Assembly (NCBI RefSeq): GCF_013359945.1
Contig: NZ_JABWCS010000220.1
Coordinates: 248,001-312,000 of the forward strand
DNA length: 64,000 bases
Reading direction: 5' to 3'
Source of the DNA: Paenibacillus agri
Lineage (GTDB): Bacteria; Bacillota; Bacilli; Paenibacillales; Paenibacillaceae
The position numbers were made by a program, and so were the translations under genes. The notes under the pieces are model-generated. The model saw nothing but the letters and a program-made list of their open reading frames with translations, did no database searches and had not been told where the DNA came from. This document shows positions 8,446-16,655 of this stretch, piece by piece (positions within the stretch are counted from its first letter, which is position 1; the number at the start of each line of letters is the position of its first letter).

Positions 8446-9471
8446 TTGCGCAGATCAGCAATCCTTATGATTATTATGCTACTACTTGTTACGGCCGCAT
8501 CTCCTGCTAACGGAGAGGGGGCGGAACCACAGCGTATTCAGCTGGCCTTTGCAGGCGATATCCTGCTGGACGGCTTCGTGGGCGAGCAAATTGCCCGCTA
8601 CGGGGTGAACTATCCATTTGCGAAGGTCGCGCCGGTCCTTCGAAAGGCAGATATGGCTTTCGCCAATCTGGAGACACCGGTATCTGTCCGGGGGACGCCT
8701 TCACAGAAAAGTTTTGTTTTTCGTTCCAATCCCTCAGCTTTGAGCGGGCTGACCTTTTCTGGCATTGACGGTGTAACTCTAGCCAACAATCATATTCTGG
8801 ATTACGGCAGGACGGCAATGTTGGACACGTTGGTTCATCTGGACAGATACGGAATTGGACATACCGGTGCAGGCGCCGACATCAAGCAAGCATTCAAGCC
8901 CTTTGTGAAGACGGTGAAAGGGAAGAGGATCGCTGTGCTCGGTGTCAGCCGTGTGCTCCCCAGCCCTTCCTGGTATGCGGGGCCTTCAACCCCCGGTGCG
9001 GCATCGGCGTATACGCTAGAGCCCCTGCTGAGCGAGATCAGGGCCTCATCCAAGGTCAATGATTTCACGGTTGTGTATATCCACTGGAACGAAGAGTTTA
9101 AGGATTATCCGGAGAAATATGCCCGCACCCTGGCCAAGCAGATCATTGACAGTGGAGCGGACATGATTGTAGGCGCGCATAGTCATTGTCTGATGGGCAT
9201 TGAGTATTACAAGCACAAGCCCATCTATTATTCGTTAGGCAACTTTGTGTTTAACCGTTCCACCCGTGGAGGGGATAAGACGCTTCATTCCATGCTGCTG
9301 AACATTGAGCTCAAGGGCTCGGATATGACGGGGAGGATCACTCCCGTGAAGATAATCGCGGGTCAGCCCAATTTTATGGGGCCGGATTACAATGCTCAGA
9401 CGATACAGCGCCTCAACAAGCTTTCTTACAATGCGAAGATTGATTCGTCAGGCGAGGTGAGGGAGAAGTAA
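8446..9471 (+). CDS. CapA-family (PGA_cap) metallophosphatase-like lipoprotein/exported protein
   Basis: The 341-residue protein starts at a TTG behind AGAGGGG and has an N-terminal hydrophobic segment (ILMIIMLLLVTAA) followed by a likely signal cleavage site, so it is exported. The CapA/PGA_cap motifs follow: LAFAGDILLDG near residue 33, FANLETPVS near 74, TLANNHILDYG near 108, and VGAHSHCLMGIE near 242 with YSLGNFVFN near 260. CapA works with CapBC in poly-gamma-glutamate export, but no capB or capC is nearby. Isolated CapA paralogs are common in Bacillales and most have unknown roles. Confidence 0.88.
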   Translation: MRRSAILMIIMLLLVTAASPANGEGAEPQRIQLAFAGDILLDGFVGEQIARYGVNYPFAKVAPVLRKADMAFANLETPVSVRGTPSQKSFVFRSNPSALSGLTFSGIDGVTLANNHILDYGRTAMLDTLVHLDRYGIGHTGAGADIKQAFKPFVKTVKGKRIAVLGVSRVLPSPSWYAGPSTPGAASAYTLEPLLSEIRASSKVNDFTVVYIHWNEEFKDYPEKYARTLAKQIIDSGADMIVGAHSHCLMGIEYYKHKPIYYSLGNFVFNRSTRGGDKTLHSMLLNIELKGSDMTGRITPVKIIAGQPNFMGPDYNAQTIQRLNKLSYNAKIDSSGEVREK

Positions 9472-9514
9472 GGCTTTTTGCTCTGGAATTTGGACTATAG
9501 CGGCAATAACAAAC

Positions 9515-9559
9515 AGGGTGCCTCATTTACCATGATCGATGGTGATGAGACACCCTTTT
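9515..9559. terminator. intrinsic terminator
   Basis: GGGTG-c-CTCAT and inner TACCAT pair with ATGGTGATGAG-a-CACCC, followed by TTTT. It sits just after the CapA gene and may also act on the convergent nitroreductase gene. Confidence 0.75.
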
Positions 9560-9591
9560 GCTCGGTACAAGCAGCTCTACGGCTGGAGTGC

Positions 9592-10155
9592 CTATTCGTG
9601 CACCGTGAGCCGAGCTTCTGCCGGAGTACGTGGTTTGGCTGGGGGGATCACTTCAGGGTAACCGATATGCAGCACGCCTACGATTTTCTCGCCAGGAGCA
9701 ACGCCGACGGCTTCCCGGAAGAAAGGGGCGAACATGTAGGGGTTGGTCTTCCAGACGACGCCTAGCCCCTGCTCCCATGCGGCGAGCTGGAAGCTCTGAA
9801 TCCAGCTGCACACGGCGCCGAAGTCCTCTGTCCACTGCTTGTCCCGCGGGTCTTCGGGCATGACGACAATGAGGTGAACCGGGATCGTCATATACTCCTT
9901 CCGCCGCTGAATCTCGTATTTCTGCCGTTCTTCTTTCGACATGGCGCCTAGCACGGCTTCCGTAAAGGTCTCCCGGGCAGCGCCCTTGTATTGGATAAAT
10001 CGCCAAGGCTCCCGTAGCGCGTGATTAGGCGCCCAGTTGGCGGTGTTCATTAGTGAGAGCAGCAGCTCCTGTGGAACAGGCGTGCTCTTGTATTGCCGGA
10101 TACTCCGACGTTCCCGGATCGCTTGTGCAACGGGAGAAGCGGGGGAGTTATTCAT
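9592..10155 (-). CDS. nitroreductase-family FMN oxidoreductase
   Basis: The 187-residue protein has the FMN-binding ERRSIRQYKSTPV near residue 15, ANWAPNHALREPWRF near residue 39 and the C-terminal VGVLHIGYPE near 157, typical of the YdjA-like branch of nitroreductases. Such enzymes form homodimers that use NAD(P)H to reduce nitro or quinone compounds; the natural substrate is usually unknown. The gene converges on CapA. The ATG at 10155 has GGAGGCAT upstream. The length is normal for the short YdjA type. Confidence 0.88.
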   Translation of the reverse strand: MNNSPASPVAQAIRERRSIRQYKSTPVPQELLLSLMNTANWAPNHALREPWRFIQYKGAARETFTEAVLGAMSKEERQKYEIQRRKEYMTIPVHLIVVMPEDPRDKQWTEDFGAVCSWIQSFQLAAWEQGLGVVWKTNPYMFAPFFREAVGVAPGEKIVGVLHIGYPEVIPPAKPRTPAEARLTVHE

Positions 10156-10404
10156 TTTCTATGCCTCCTGTAGCCTGCCTGTGTTATGGGTGTGACTCTG
10201 TCAATTATACTATAGGAATTAGGCTGAGATCTAAAGTCCCGAAGAACTCTCCGAATCCGTAGCGGTCCAATGTAGCGTCAACCGCTGATTTTGGTTCTGA
10301 ATCCTATTAAAATGTAAAGATTTTATGTTCAATTTATATATTTTCCATAAATAGCTTTCAATGAAAGCTATTTTCATATAAAATAAGTTACGAAATCTTA
10401 ACTT

Positions 10405-10444
10405 TGTCGAATAAACGCGTATCTTTGTCGAAAATGTTGTCGAT
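10405..10444 (+). promoter_or_regulatory. cluster of Spo0A-box-like sites upstream of abrB
   Basis: Two exact TGTCGAA sequences (10405-10411 and 10426-10432, 21 bp apart, two helical turns) and a third TGTCGAT (10438-10444) lie upstream of the AbrB promoter. TGTCGAA matches the 0A box consensus TGNCGAA, and Spo0A~P is the known repressor of abrB in B. subtilis. Control here is inferred from motif and context. Confidence 0.7.
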
Positions 10445-10470
10445 AAATATCAAAAAATGTAGAAATAAAA

Positions 10471-10499
10471 TTGACAGGAAAGAAATAGCACCTTACAAT
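10471..10499 (+). promoter_or_regulatory. sigma-A promoter of the AbrB gene
   Basis: A perfect -35 TTGACA (10471-10476) and a good -10 TACAAT (10494-10499) are separated by 17 bp. The predicted start is near 10506, giving an 89-base leader before the AbrB start at 10595. The flanking DNA is strongly AT-rich. Confidence 0.8.
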
Positions 10500-10594
10500 G
10501 CAGATATGGCGTAATCATTACTACTTTATAGAAGCTTTGATAGCTTTTAACTCTAGTGATTATTTAGGTGTTATTTCAAGGGAGGATACTTAAT

Positions 10595-10849
10595 ATGAAA
10601 GCAACAGGAATTGTAAGAAAAGTAGATGAACTGGGACGTATCGTGATTCCAATTGAACTGCGTAGAACAATGGGAATTGACATAAAAGACCCGCTCGAAA
10701 TCTTCGTTGATGGCGAAAAGATCATTCTTAGAAAATATGAGCCTACCTGCATCTTCTCCGGCAGCGCGGAAAACCTGATCAACTTCAAAGGTAAAATGGT
10801 CAGCAAAGATGTTCTCGATGAGCTGATTTCAAGTTTCGACAGAATCTAA
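10595..10849 (+). CDS. abrB: AbrB-family transition-state regulator
   Basis: The 84-residue protein begins MKATGIVRKVDELGRIVIP, the swapped-hairpin DNA-binding domain of AbrB, with RRTMGIDIKDPLEIFVDGE following, very close to B. subtilis AbrB/Abh. The C-terminal dimer part (residues 50-84) is shorter and different, so Abh or another paralog is possible. It likely represses stationary-phase genes during growth. The ATG at 10595 follows GGGAGG; the in-frame ATG at 10568 lacks a site. It has its own sigma-A promoter with Spo0A-like boxes upstream and a terminator at 10883, so it is monocistronic. Confidence 0.92.
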   Translation: MKATGIVRKVDELGRIVIPIELRRTMGIDIKDPLEIFVDGEKIILRKYEPTCIFSGSAENLINFKGKMVSKDVLDELISSFDRI

Positions 10850-10882
10850 TCATTTTCCGGTCAGTCCGGAAATGTTCAGCCT

Positions 10883-10930
10883 AAAGAGGCCGATCCGCAG
10901 CACAGTTTTGTGCTTGCAGACCGGCCTTTT
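10883..10930. terminator. intrinsic terminator of abrB
   Basis: A long, slightly bulged stem (AAAGAGGCCG... against ...CCGGCCTTT, inner arms GCAC/GTGC) is followed by TTTT, about 35 bases after the abrB stop codon. Confidence 0.8.
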
Positions 10931-11002
10931 GTCATGCTTTAAAAGGGATCTTAGAGTGCTCCTTTGGTGGATTACCTCAACATGAACCTCAGCATTTGGC
11001 GT

Positions 11003-11079
11003 CAACACCAACACCAACACCAACACCAACACCAACACCAACACCAACACCAACACCAACACCAACACCAACACCAACA
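11003..11079. repeat. hexanucleotide tandem repeat, CAACAC x about 13
   Basis: An uninterrupted perfect array of the 6-bp unit CAACAC fills 77 bp. It lies in the gene-free interval between abrB and the HAD gene (10850-11515), 14 bp before the palindromic element at 11093. Perfect copies suggest recent slippage. Open frames through it are artefacts of the repeat. Confidence 0.97.
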
Positions 11080-11092
11080 GTTGCTTTGTCTC

Positions 11093-11277
11093 GTAACGGA
11101 CTCATGAGCCTTTATTGCCTATCCAGCCAAGCGTTCAGGAATGTAACGGACTCCAGAGACGCTATGGGCAGAAATCCTGCTCCAAATCAGCTGTTTGGGA
11201 GGAAATAGCGCCCTCTGAGTCCGTTACAAGCTCCACAAGCAACTTTATTTGCACATAACGGCAGTACGGTCCGTTAG
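11093..11277 (-). repeat. family A segmented-palindrome element, copy 1 (185 bp)
   Basis: Four 24-bp units lie at 11093, 11143, 11204 and 11254; the first two read GTAACGGACTC..., the last two are their inverse (...GAGTCCGTTAC). The central part (around 11166-11203) is the reverse complement of the centres of the copies at 20041 and 43128, so this copy is inverted relative to them. Unit offsets (0, 50, 111, 161) and total length are the same in all three. The rest of 11278-11515 has only AT-rich sequence with TATAAAAGC-type repeats near 11340. Confidence 0.9.
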
Positions 11278-11515
11278 CTTCCTCCCGTGTGTGAACTCCA
11301 ACATTTTTAAACCAGGTGCTTTGGCGAAGCTACCTAGAAGATATAAAAGCTATAAAAGCTATAAAATCTATAAATGTAATATATATTCATCTGTATATAA
11401 TAGATCCACCTTATATTGATATAAACAAGGAGCGAGCTGGATTTATCCTTCGCTATCTCGGTGACTTTCCTATATCATAGAATGCATAAATACAGCATTG
11501 GAAGGGAGTTACTTC

Positions 11516-12232
11516 ATGAGTCAGGAAGGGACCAGTTTTGAACAGAACACTCAGATCCCACAGCTGAAGAAGCCGGAAGCGATCATCTTCGATATGGATG
11601 GGACCTTGTTCCAGACGGAAAGTCTGCTGCTGCCGGCCTATCACAAAATGTTCGACATATTGCGCGAGGAGGGGTTATATACAGGACCAACACCACCGGA
11701 GGAGCGTATCCTTGGAAGTCTCGGCATGTTGCTGGATCAAATCTGGAAGATTGTAATGCCGGAGGCCGGAGAGAACGTACATCGCCGCGCGGATGAACTG
11801 CTGCTGCAGTTGGAGATTGAAGGTCTTGAGGCCGGGAATACGCTACTTTATTCGCAGGTGGCAGAGACGCTTGTGGCGTTAAAAAAGCGTGGGGTGCGTC
11901 TGTTCGTTGCCAGCAACGGCCTACAGGACTACATCCACAGCATTGTAGTGGTGCATGAATTAAAGGACCTGTTCGAGGGCTTGTACAGTGCAGGGGGGCA
12001 AGGAACAGCAACCAAGACTGACCTGGTGCGCATTCTGCTGGACAACCATGGAATTGGTAGCGCATGGATGGTGGGAGACCGTTCTTCCGATGTAGAGGCG
12101 GGAAAAGGAAACGGGCAGACCGTGATTGGCTGCGCCTATGCAGGCTTCGGACGTCACGATGAGCTGAAGGGCTCCGATGTGATTATCCAGTCTATTGCGG
12201 AGCTGCTGGAGCTTTATGACAATGCGGAATAA
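11516..12232 (+). CDS. HAD-superfamily hydrolase, phosphoglycolate phosphatase-like
   Basis: The 238-residue protein has HAD motif I as IIFDMDGTLFQTES near residue 22, a helical cap, motif II LFVASNGLQ near 128, a Lys in TKTDLVRI near 168, and motif III MVGDRSSDVEAG near 184. It belongs to the subfamily of small-molecule phosphatases with an inserted helical cap after motif I (PGPase/beta-PGM type). The substrate is not readable. The ATG at 11516 has GAAGGGAG seven bases upstream. It stands alone, with a bidirectional terminator at 12427. Confidence 0.86.
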   Translation: MSQEGTSFEQNTQIPQLKKPEAIIFDMDGTLFQTESLLLPAYHKMFDILREEGLYTGPTPPEERILGSLGMLLDQIWKIVMPEAGENVHRRADELLLQLEIEGLEAGNTLLYSQVAETLVALKKRGVRLFVASNGLQDYIHSIVVVHELKDLFEGLYSAGGQGTATKTDLVRILLDNHGIGSAWMVGDRSSDVEAGKGNGQTVIGCAYAGFGRHDELKGSDVIIQSIAELLELYDNAE

Positions 12233-12426
12233 AGCAGTTTGACTGCTTTAATGCTGCTGTAACTATATTTTCTGCAAAATACGACAGTAGCTTCCGCCCG
12301 GATTCTCGCATTACCAGTGTAGAGACGGATGTTACTTGTGAAAAACGAAGATTGTGAAAGAAAAGCCCGCGAGTTGGAAGTTGTCCGTACTGGCCACTCA
12401 AGATAGCGACAGTAGCTATGCAGGTG

Positions 12427-12465
12427 AAAAAGCCTCAGTCCGTGTATTTCGGGCTGAGGCTTTTT
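12427..12465. terminator. bidirectional intrinsic terminator
   Basis: AAAAAGCCTCAG-t-CC pairs with GG-g-CTGAGGCTTTTT. The arms start with an A run and end with a T run, so it can stop both the HAD gene and the leftward YheC/YheD operon, which ends at 12516. Confidence 0.9.
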
Positions 12466-12515
12466 CGGTGATATAGGAAGGAAGTGGGAAGGGAGAATGG
12501 AGGGAGTATACCTCC

Positions 12516-13646
12516 TTATTCTTCGGTGACTTTGGAAGACGCCGGAGCTTCCTTGTTCCTGTGAATCCATAGCGCATATTCCAGCGGTCGTACCAGCGAT
12601 TTACGGTAGGTTTCGATGTCGCCGGACCGGAGAAAGACCTCACGAGCGGGTTTGGGATTGACCTCCAGGATATAGATTTTCCCTTCACGATCAATGGCAA
12701 GATCCAGGGCTAGCTCACAGAGGGAGCTGAAGCAGTCTTCCAGATAGGCAGCAGCTTCGATCCCTAGCTTTTCGGCCGTTTTCATCACCTTCACAGCTCT
12801 CTCCTGACTGCCTAGCCATCCCCTGAGCAGCTTCTCGGCCCGAACGGCATGGCCGCCGCCATGCAGGTTGGAGGTCACGCTTCGCGCCGCGCCGACACGC
12901 CCTGCCATCCCCGTCAGTTCCCATACACCATGCCCGTTCTTCTGAACCAGCATGCGGTAATCATGGAAGCGTCCGCTCGGTAGACGCAGAGGAATGCCCT
13001 GCTGTGCGAGAAAGGTAGTTCCAATACACCACTTGCGGACTACACTGTCAAGCTGGGAGAGTGAGACCTTGCGGGGGGAGATAATGCGGCGGTTCTGCCG
13101 GCGGCCTTGAATATTGAAGATGCCTTGTGCACCGGCCTTCTTCTCGATACGAAGAATGCCGCGTCCGCCGGTGCCGTTAATTGGCTTGATATAGACGACG
13201 GGATGGCTTCTCAGCATCCGTTTGAGATCAGTGGAAGACTGATAGAGTAGCGTCTCCGGGAGATGCTGCCGGAAACGCTGCTTTTGCGAAAAGGTTTGGT
13301 GAATGGTCCATTTGTTACGCAATGGCCGGTTTAGAAAAGTCAGATGATTGTAGCGGGTGCGGAAGCGAAGAAGCTGCTGAAAGCGGGCACTTTTCTGAAT
13401 ACGGCAGCGATCAAAGATCATAGCCGGCAAGGCCCGCCACTTGCGGGACCATTTTCCGGTTTTGGGGTCATAGACCATCGCGTAAACTTGCTCTTTCGAG
13501 GCGTGTACATCCATAGGCGTAAAGACAAACACATCCAATCCGAGCTTGCCGCCTTCAATAATCATCCTCCGATACACACTTTTTTCTTCGAGCTGCTTGG
13601 CATCGTTCAGATATAGCGTAAGAATGCCTAAGACGGGTTGCGACAC
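12516..13646 (-). CDS. YheC/YheD-family ATP-grasp protein, short (YheC) type
   Basis: The 376-residue protein starts at a GTG with AAGGTG upstream and overlaps the GNAT-like gene before it. It begins LGILTLYLND, the N-terminal pre-ATP-grasp strand of the short type. The ATP-grasp core follows: YIKPINGTGGRGILRI near residue 152 (nucleotide-binding Lys and Gly-rich loop), RVGAARSVTSNLHGGGHAV near 256, and the metal-binding ILEVNPKPAREVF near 338. B. subtilis YheC and YheD are associated with the endospore coat; ATP-grasp enzymes normally ligate a carboxylate to an amine, but no reaction is known for this family. It is the last gene of the operon. Confidence 0.88.
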   Translation of the reverse strand: MSQPVLGILTLYLNDAKQLEEKSVYRRMIIEGGKLGLDVFVFTPMDVHASKEQVYAMVYDPKTGKWSRKWRALPAMIFDRCRIQKSARFQQLLRFRTRYNHLTFLNRPLRNKWTIHQTFSQKQRFRQHLPETLLYQSSTDLKRMLRSHPVVYIKPINGTGGRGILRIEKKAGAQGIFNIQGRRQNRRIISPRKVSLSQLDSVVRKWCIGTTFLAQQGIPLRLPSGRFHDYRMLVQKNGHGVWELTGMAGRVGAARSVTSNLHGGGHAVRAEKLLRGWLGSQERAVKVMKTAEKLGIEAAAYLEDCFSSLCELALDLAIDREGKIYILEVNPKPAREVFLRSGDIETYRKSLVRPLEYALWIHRNKEAPASSKVTEE

Positions 13647-14146
13647 AGTAGTTCACCTTCTTGTGTAGAGATGGTAGTACTTCCCGTATGTTCGGGCGAA
13701 CGCAGCTCAAGCGTAGGCTTGCCGGTCGGCCCTGTGGTAAGAGCCACGGCAGCCAAGCCGGCACGGAAGCACATCTTCAGGCTGGGGGTATTGTCACTAG
13801 CGACACTGCATTCCAGTCTGCCGAGGCGTTGCAGCTGAGCCGTTAGAAGCGAAGAGCCGGTATGCTTTCCCCGGTAGAGTGGATGGACAGCGACAAGGCA
13901 TGCTTCCTTGCCGAAGCCGGACACGAAGCTCAGGCCTGCGAGCTGGCGGCCATGCTGGCCGCGCACGGTAGCGATCAGCAGCGAGACACCAGGTAGGGCA
14001 AGCTGCTCGGGTGTTAATGTAGCCAGTGCCCGGTAACCCTGGAGCGTGATCCTCCGATCACCGTGCTGCCGGATAAAATGCAGCAGGCCGTCCAGCCGAG
14101 CAGTCCACTGTGCAGGGGATGTGTCATAAATGGAAGAGATTTGCAT
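13628..14146 (-). CDS. GNAT-like acetyltransferase inside the YheC/YheD operon
   Basis: The 172-residue protein has a GNAT-like middle: strands SLLIATVRGQ and EACLVAVHPLYRGKHTGSSLL near residues 74-108 (the R/Q-x-x-G-x-G/A acetyl-CoA loop in modified form), then VASDNTPSLKMCFRAGL near 125, the N..S..y.k.GF segment of GNAT folds. The ATG at 14146 has AAGGAAG upstream and is preferred to the TTG at 14170. It lies between two ATP-grasp genes, 26 bases after one and overlapping the next by 19, so it is translated with them. An acyl- or aminoacyl-transfer partner of the ATP-grasp proteins is possible but inferred. Confidence 0.75.
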   Translation of the reverse strand: MQISSIYDTSPAQWTARLDGLLHFIRQHGDRRITLQGYRALATLTPEQLALPGVSLLIATVRGQHGRQLAGLSFVSGFGKEACLVAVHPLYRGKHTGSSLLTAQLQRLGRLECSVASDNTPSLKMCFRAGLAAVALTTGPTGKPTLELRSPEHTGSTTISTQEGELLCRNPS

Positions 14147-14172
14147 GTCTTTGTCACTTCCTTCAGGCAAGT

Positions 14173-15285
14173 TTATTTGGGGAGCTGGGACAGATGCTGG
14201 CAGTACTGGAAGATCCGTTCCAACGATAGCTTGCGAATCGCCGGCTCATCGAATTTCATCGGTCGCGAATTAGCCTCGAAGAACCAGAGGCCCCCGTTAT
14301 GGTCTACTCCAAGATCCATGGACATTTCCCCCAGTCTATACTCGGAGGCTCGCTCGATCTGGCGGGCCATTAACAGAGCTGTCGTGGGCACACTCTTGAG
14401 AATGGCCGCAGCCCGTTCGGTACTGAAGGTACCCTCCAGCATGCTGGAGGGTTCTTCGATGGTGCCGCCGCGCGGTACATGTGTGGTGATGCTCCGGGCA
14501 CCAGCCAGCCTTGCGCCGATGCCTGTTACGCCCCAGTTACCCCGGCTGTTCTTTTGCAGCAGCACGCGGAGATCGAAGGGACGTCCGCGGTGTGTGGCCA
14601 GGTCAATAGCCTGCTGGACGATATAGCGAGCCGATCCCTTCTCTTTACTAATGCGACTCCAGAGGCGTTCCATGGAAGCTGTTTTGTAGGTGACATTTTT
14701 TCTGCCGGTCTGGATTTGCAGCCTGTAGGGCAGTGCAGTATCCGCAAGATATTTCAGCCGCATGATGCCTTTACCAGCTTTGCCGCTCTCGGGCTTCAGG
14801 TAGAGACTATCATGATTTTTCAGCATGGCGGTCAAGGTGCCTGGGCTGCGCAGTCGGCGGGTCGTGGGCACATGCTTAGAGGTGAAGCGGGAGCTGTGCA
14901 GCCATTCGAACAGATTCCATTTGTTGAAAAAATACGGATTGTACAGATGGATGTCTGGATGCTCCAGACATTGGGCAATTTTGCGGGCCACCGGCTTTAG
15001 CTCTTCCTTTTCCCTGTTTGCCACCCGATTATAGATGACCTGTGGCAGGGGTACAGGGATGCTGTACCACTGCTTGCCACTGGGAGAAGGAATGAAACCG
15101 TTGATGAACCGTTCCTCCAACTTGAGATCACGGACCGTAACTACGTATACAAGGTAGCCCAGTTCTTTGCCCGTACGGATAATATCGCGGAAATTACTGC
15201 GATTTCCACAAAATTTCAGTCGCTTGTCACTGGTGGTGAGAATGGCGATAATGGGCTTGCTCTCATCGGGAATGCGGGTGTTCAA
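14173..15285 (-). CDS. YheC/YheD-family ATP-grasp protein, short (YheC) type
   Basis: The 370-residue protein has the family core: IIAILTTSDKRLKF at the start, LYLKPESGKAGKGIMRL near residue 155 (Lys and flexible Gly loop), IGARLAGARSITTHVPRGG near 256, and WFFEANSRPMKFDEP near 340, where Glu and Asn bind metal. The start is a TTG at 15285 behind GGAGGG, overlapping the upstream gene stop as TTGA. It is the fourth of six genes in the leftward operon. Divergence from its neighbours is high outside the motifs, so the duplication is not recent. Confidence 0.88.
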   Translation of the reverse strand: MNTRIPDESKPIIAILTTSDKRLKFCGNRSNFRDIIRTGKELGYLVYVVTVRDLKLEERFINGFIPSPSGKQWYSIPVPLPQVIYNRVANREKEELKPVARKIAQCLEHPDIHLYNPYFFNKWNLFEWLHSSRFTSKHVPTTRRLRSPGTLTAMLKNHDSLYLKPESGKAGKGIMRLKYLADTALPYRLQIQTGRKNVTYKTASMERLWSRISKEKGSARYIVQQAIDLATHRGRPFDLRVLLQKNSRGNWGVTGIGARLAGARSITTHVPRGGTIEEPSSMLEGTFSTERAAAILKSVPTTALLMARQIERASEYRLGEMSMDLGVDHNGGLWFFEANSRPMKFDEPAIRKLSLERIFQYCQHLSQLPK

Positions 15286-16655
15286 GGCTCATCCCTCCTG
15301 CGGAATTTGCTGAGATACAGGCAATGTTCCAAAATATGCTCGATGGAAGCTCTGCCCTCAGCGCGCAGGGAAGGGTGGCGGAAGATAGAGCGTCCGGGCT
15401 TGGCATTCGCCTCGAACATCCAGATTTCCTCGTCCTGGTCGATCCCGAGATCGAAGCCGATCTCGCCCAGCAGATGCCGGTGCTGGATTTCCAGCGACTC
15501 TGCCAGTTTGATAGCAGTACCCTTGGCACGCTGAAGCACCTCATCGGCCTTGCTTCCAAATACACGGCCAAGCGCCTGCTGTGGCGTGAGCAGTGCACCG
15601 CCATTCTTGAGGTGGGTAGTGACGCTACCGCGTCCGGCTTTCTTGGCGCCGATGCCTACGACAACCCACTGGTTACTGCCATTCTTGTGCATATGAAACC
15701 GGAAATCGATAGGGCAGCCGTCAATTTCAATGAGGCGAATGCCCTGCTGCACGATATAATTCTGAAGCTGCTGACCGTGGCGGCCCCGCAGCATACGCAT
15801 CAGGCTCTCGAAGCTTGAGAAGCGCAGCAGCACGTTCTTGCCGTTCTTACGGTAACGGGCAAAATAGCCCTTTTTCGGTAAATAGGTAAGCCGGTATATG
15901 CCGTGCCCCAGACTGCCTGCCGACGGTTTGTAATATACGAAATGATGACGGTCCAGCATGTCACGCATTTTATCTACGTCGGGATAGGTGTGGGTCTCCG
16001 GCACGTAGCGGTTCGCCGCGGAATCGTTCTCCAGCAGCCTATAAATATCGGATTTATTGAAGAAGCTCCAGTTGAAGTAGGGGATCTTCTTGCGCATGAA
16101 CCGTTCCCGCAGTTGGTTGATGTAGGGTGAGGTTTCTGCTCTTCTGCTGGGAAGTCGGTTATAGACGACATCAGGCAGCGGCACCATTTTGCGTTCGAAT
16201 TTTCCGCTTGAGGTTAGGAAATAACCGTATACCTGTTCCTGCTGCCAATTGATATCGCGTGGGGTGAAGGCAAAAATATAGCATTTATTGCTTCCTTCTC
16301 GCAGCAGTTGTTTGATGAATCCTGTGCGGGAACCGAAGGGCTGGGAAGAGGAAGTCGGTCCGTCGGACAATATACCGACCAGCGGCCCGAGCTGCACCTC
16401 ATCGTTCTCCAAATTGCGCAGGTAAATGCCGCCCGACTTCGGAACCTTGATGGCGCTCTTCACACCAGAGGCGAGGAACATATGCTTGCCGGCTCGCTTG
16501 ATGGGTTTGATGATCGCCGGAATCGTATCCTTACCCAGCCGTAGGCGGATGTTTTTCTTGCCAGATAGCTTCAGGCTTTTCATCAGCGAGCCCGATACAT
16601 ATACGACTCTCTGGGGCTGTTTGGTGAAATGGACGTTGCAAAAAGTGAGACCCAT
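15282..16655 (-). CDS. YheC/YheD-family ATP-grasp protein, long (YheD) type
   Basis: The 457-residue protein has an extra N-terminal beta-rich domain (residues 1-95, with LKLSGKKNIRLRLG and SGGIYLRNLENDEVQLGP) before the shared ATP-grasp part, matching YheD-type length. Core motifs are YYKPSAGSLGHGIYRL near residue 248, IGAKKAGRGSVTTHLKNGG near 347 and WMFEANAKPGRSIF near 430. The glycine loop has LGHG instead of the more usual GKG. The ATG at 16655 directly abuts the TAA of the upstream gene and has AAGGAGG inside it. Probably a spore-coat-associated protein, by family. Confidence 0.88.
   Translation of the reverse strand: MGLTFCNVHFTKQPQRVVYVSGSLMKSLKLSGKKNIRLRLGKDTIPAIIKPIKRAGKHMFLASGVKSAIKVPKSGGIYLRNLENDEVQLGPLVGILSDGPTSSSQPFGSRTGFIKQLLREGSNKCYIFAFTPRDINWQQEQVYGYFLTSSGKFERKMVPLPDVVYNRLPSRRAETSPYINQLRERFMRKKIPYFNWSFFNKSDIYRLLENDSAANRYVPETHTYPDVDKMRDMLDRHHFVYYKPSAGSLGHGIYRLTYLPKKGYFARYRKNGKNVLLRFSSFESLMRMLRGRHGQQLQNYIVQQGIRLIEIDGCPIDFRFHMHKNGSNQWVVVGIGAKKAGRGSVTTHLKNGGALLTPQQALGRVFGSKADEVLQRAKGTAIKLAESLEIQHRHLLGEIGFDLGIDQDEEIWMFEANAKPGRSIFRHPSLRAEGRASIEHILEHCLYLSKFRRRDEP

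Noticed and set aside
10996..11208. open frame of Thr-Pro repeats in the CAACAC array
   Set aside because: It arises only from the hexamer repeat and continues into the palindromic element.
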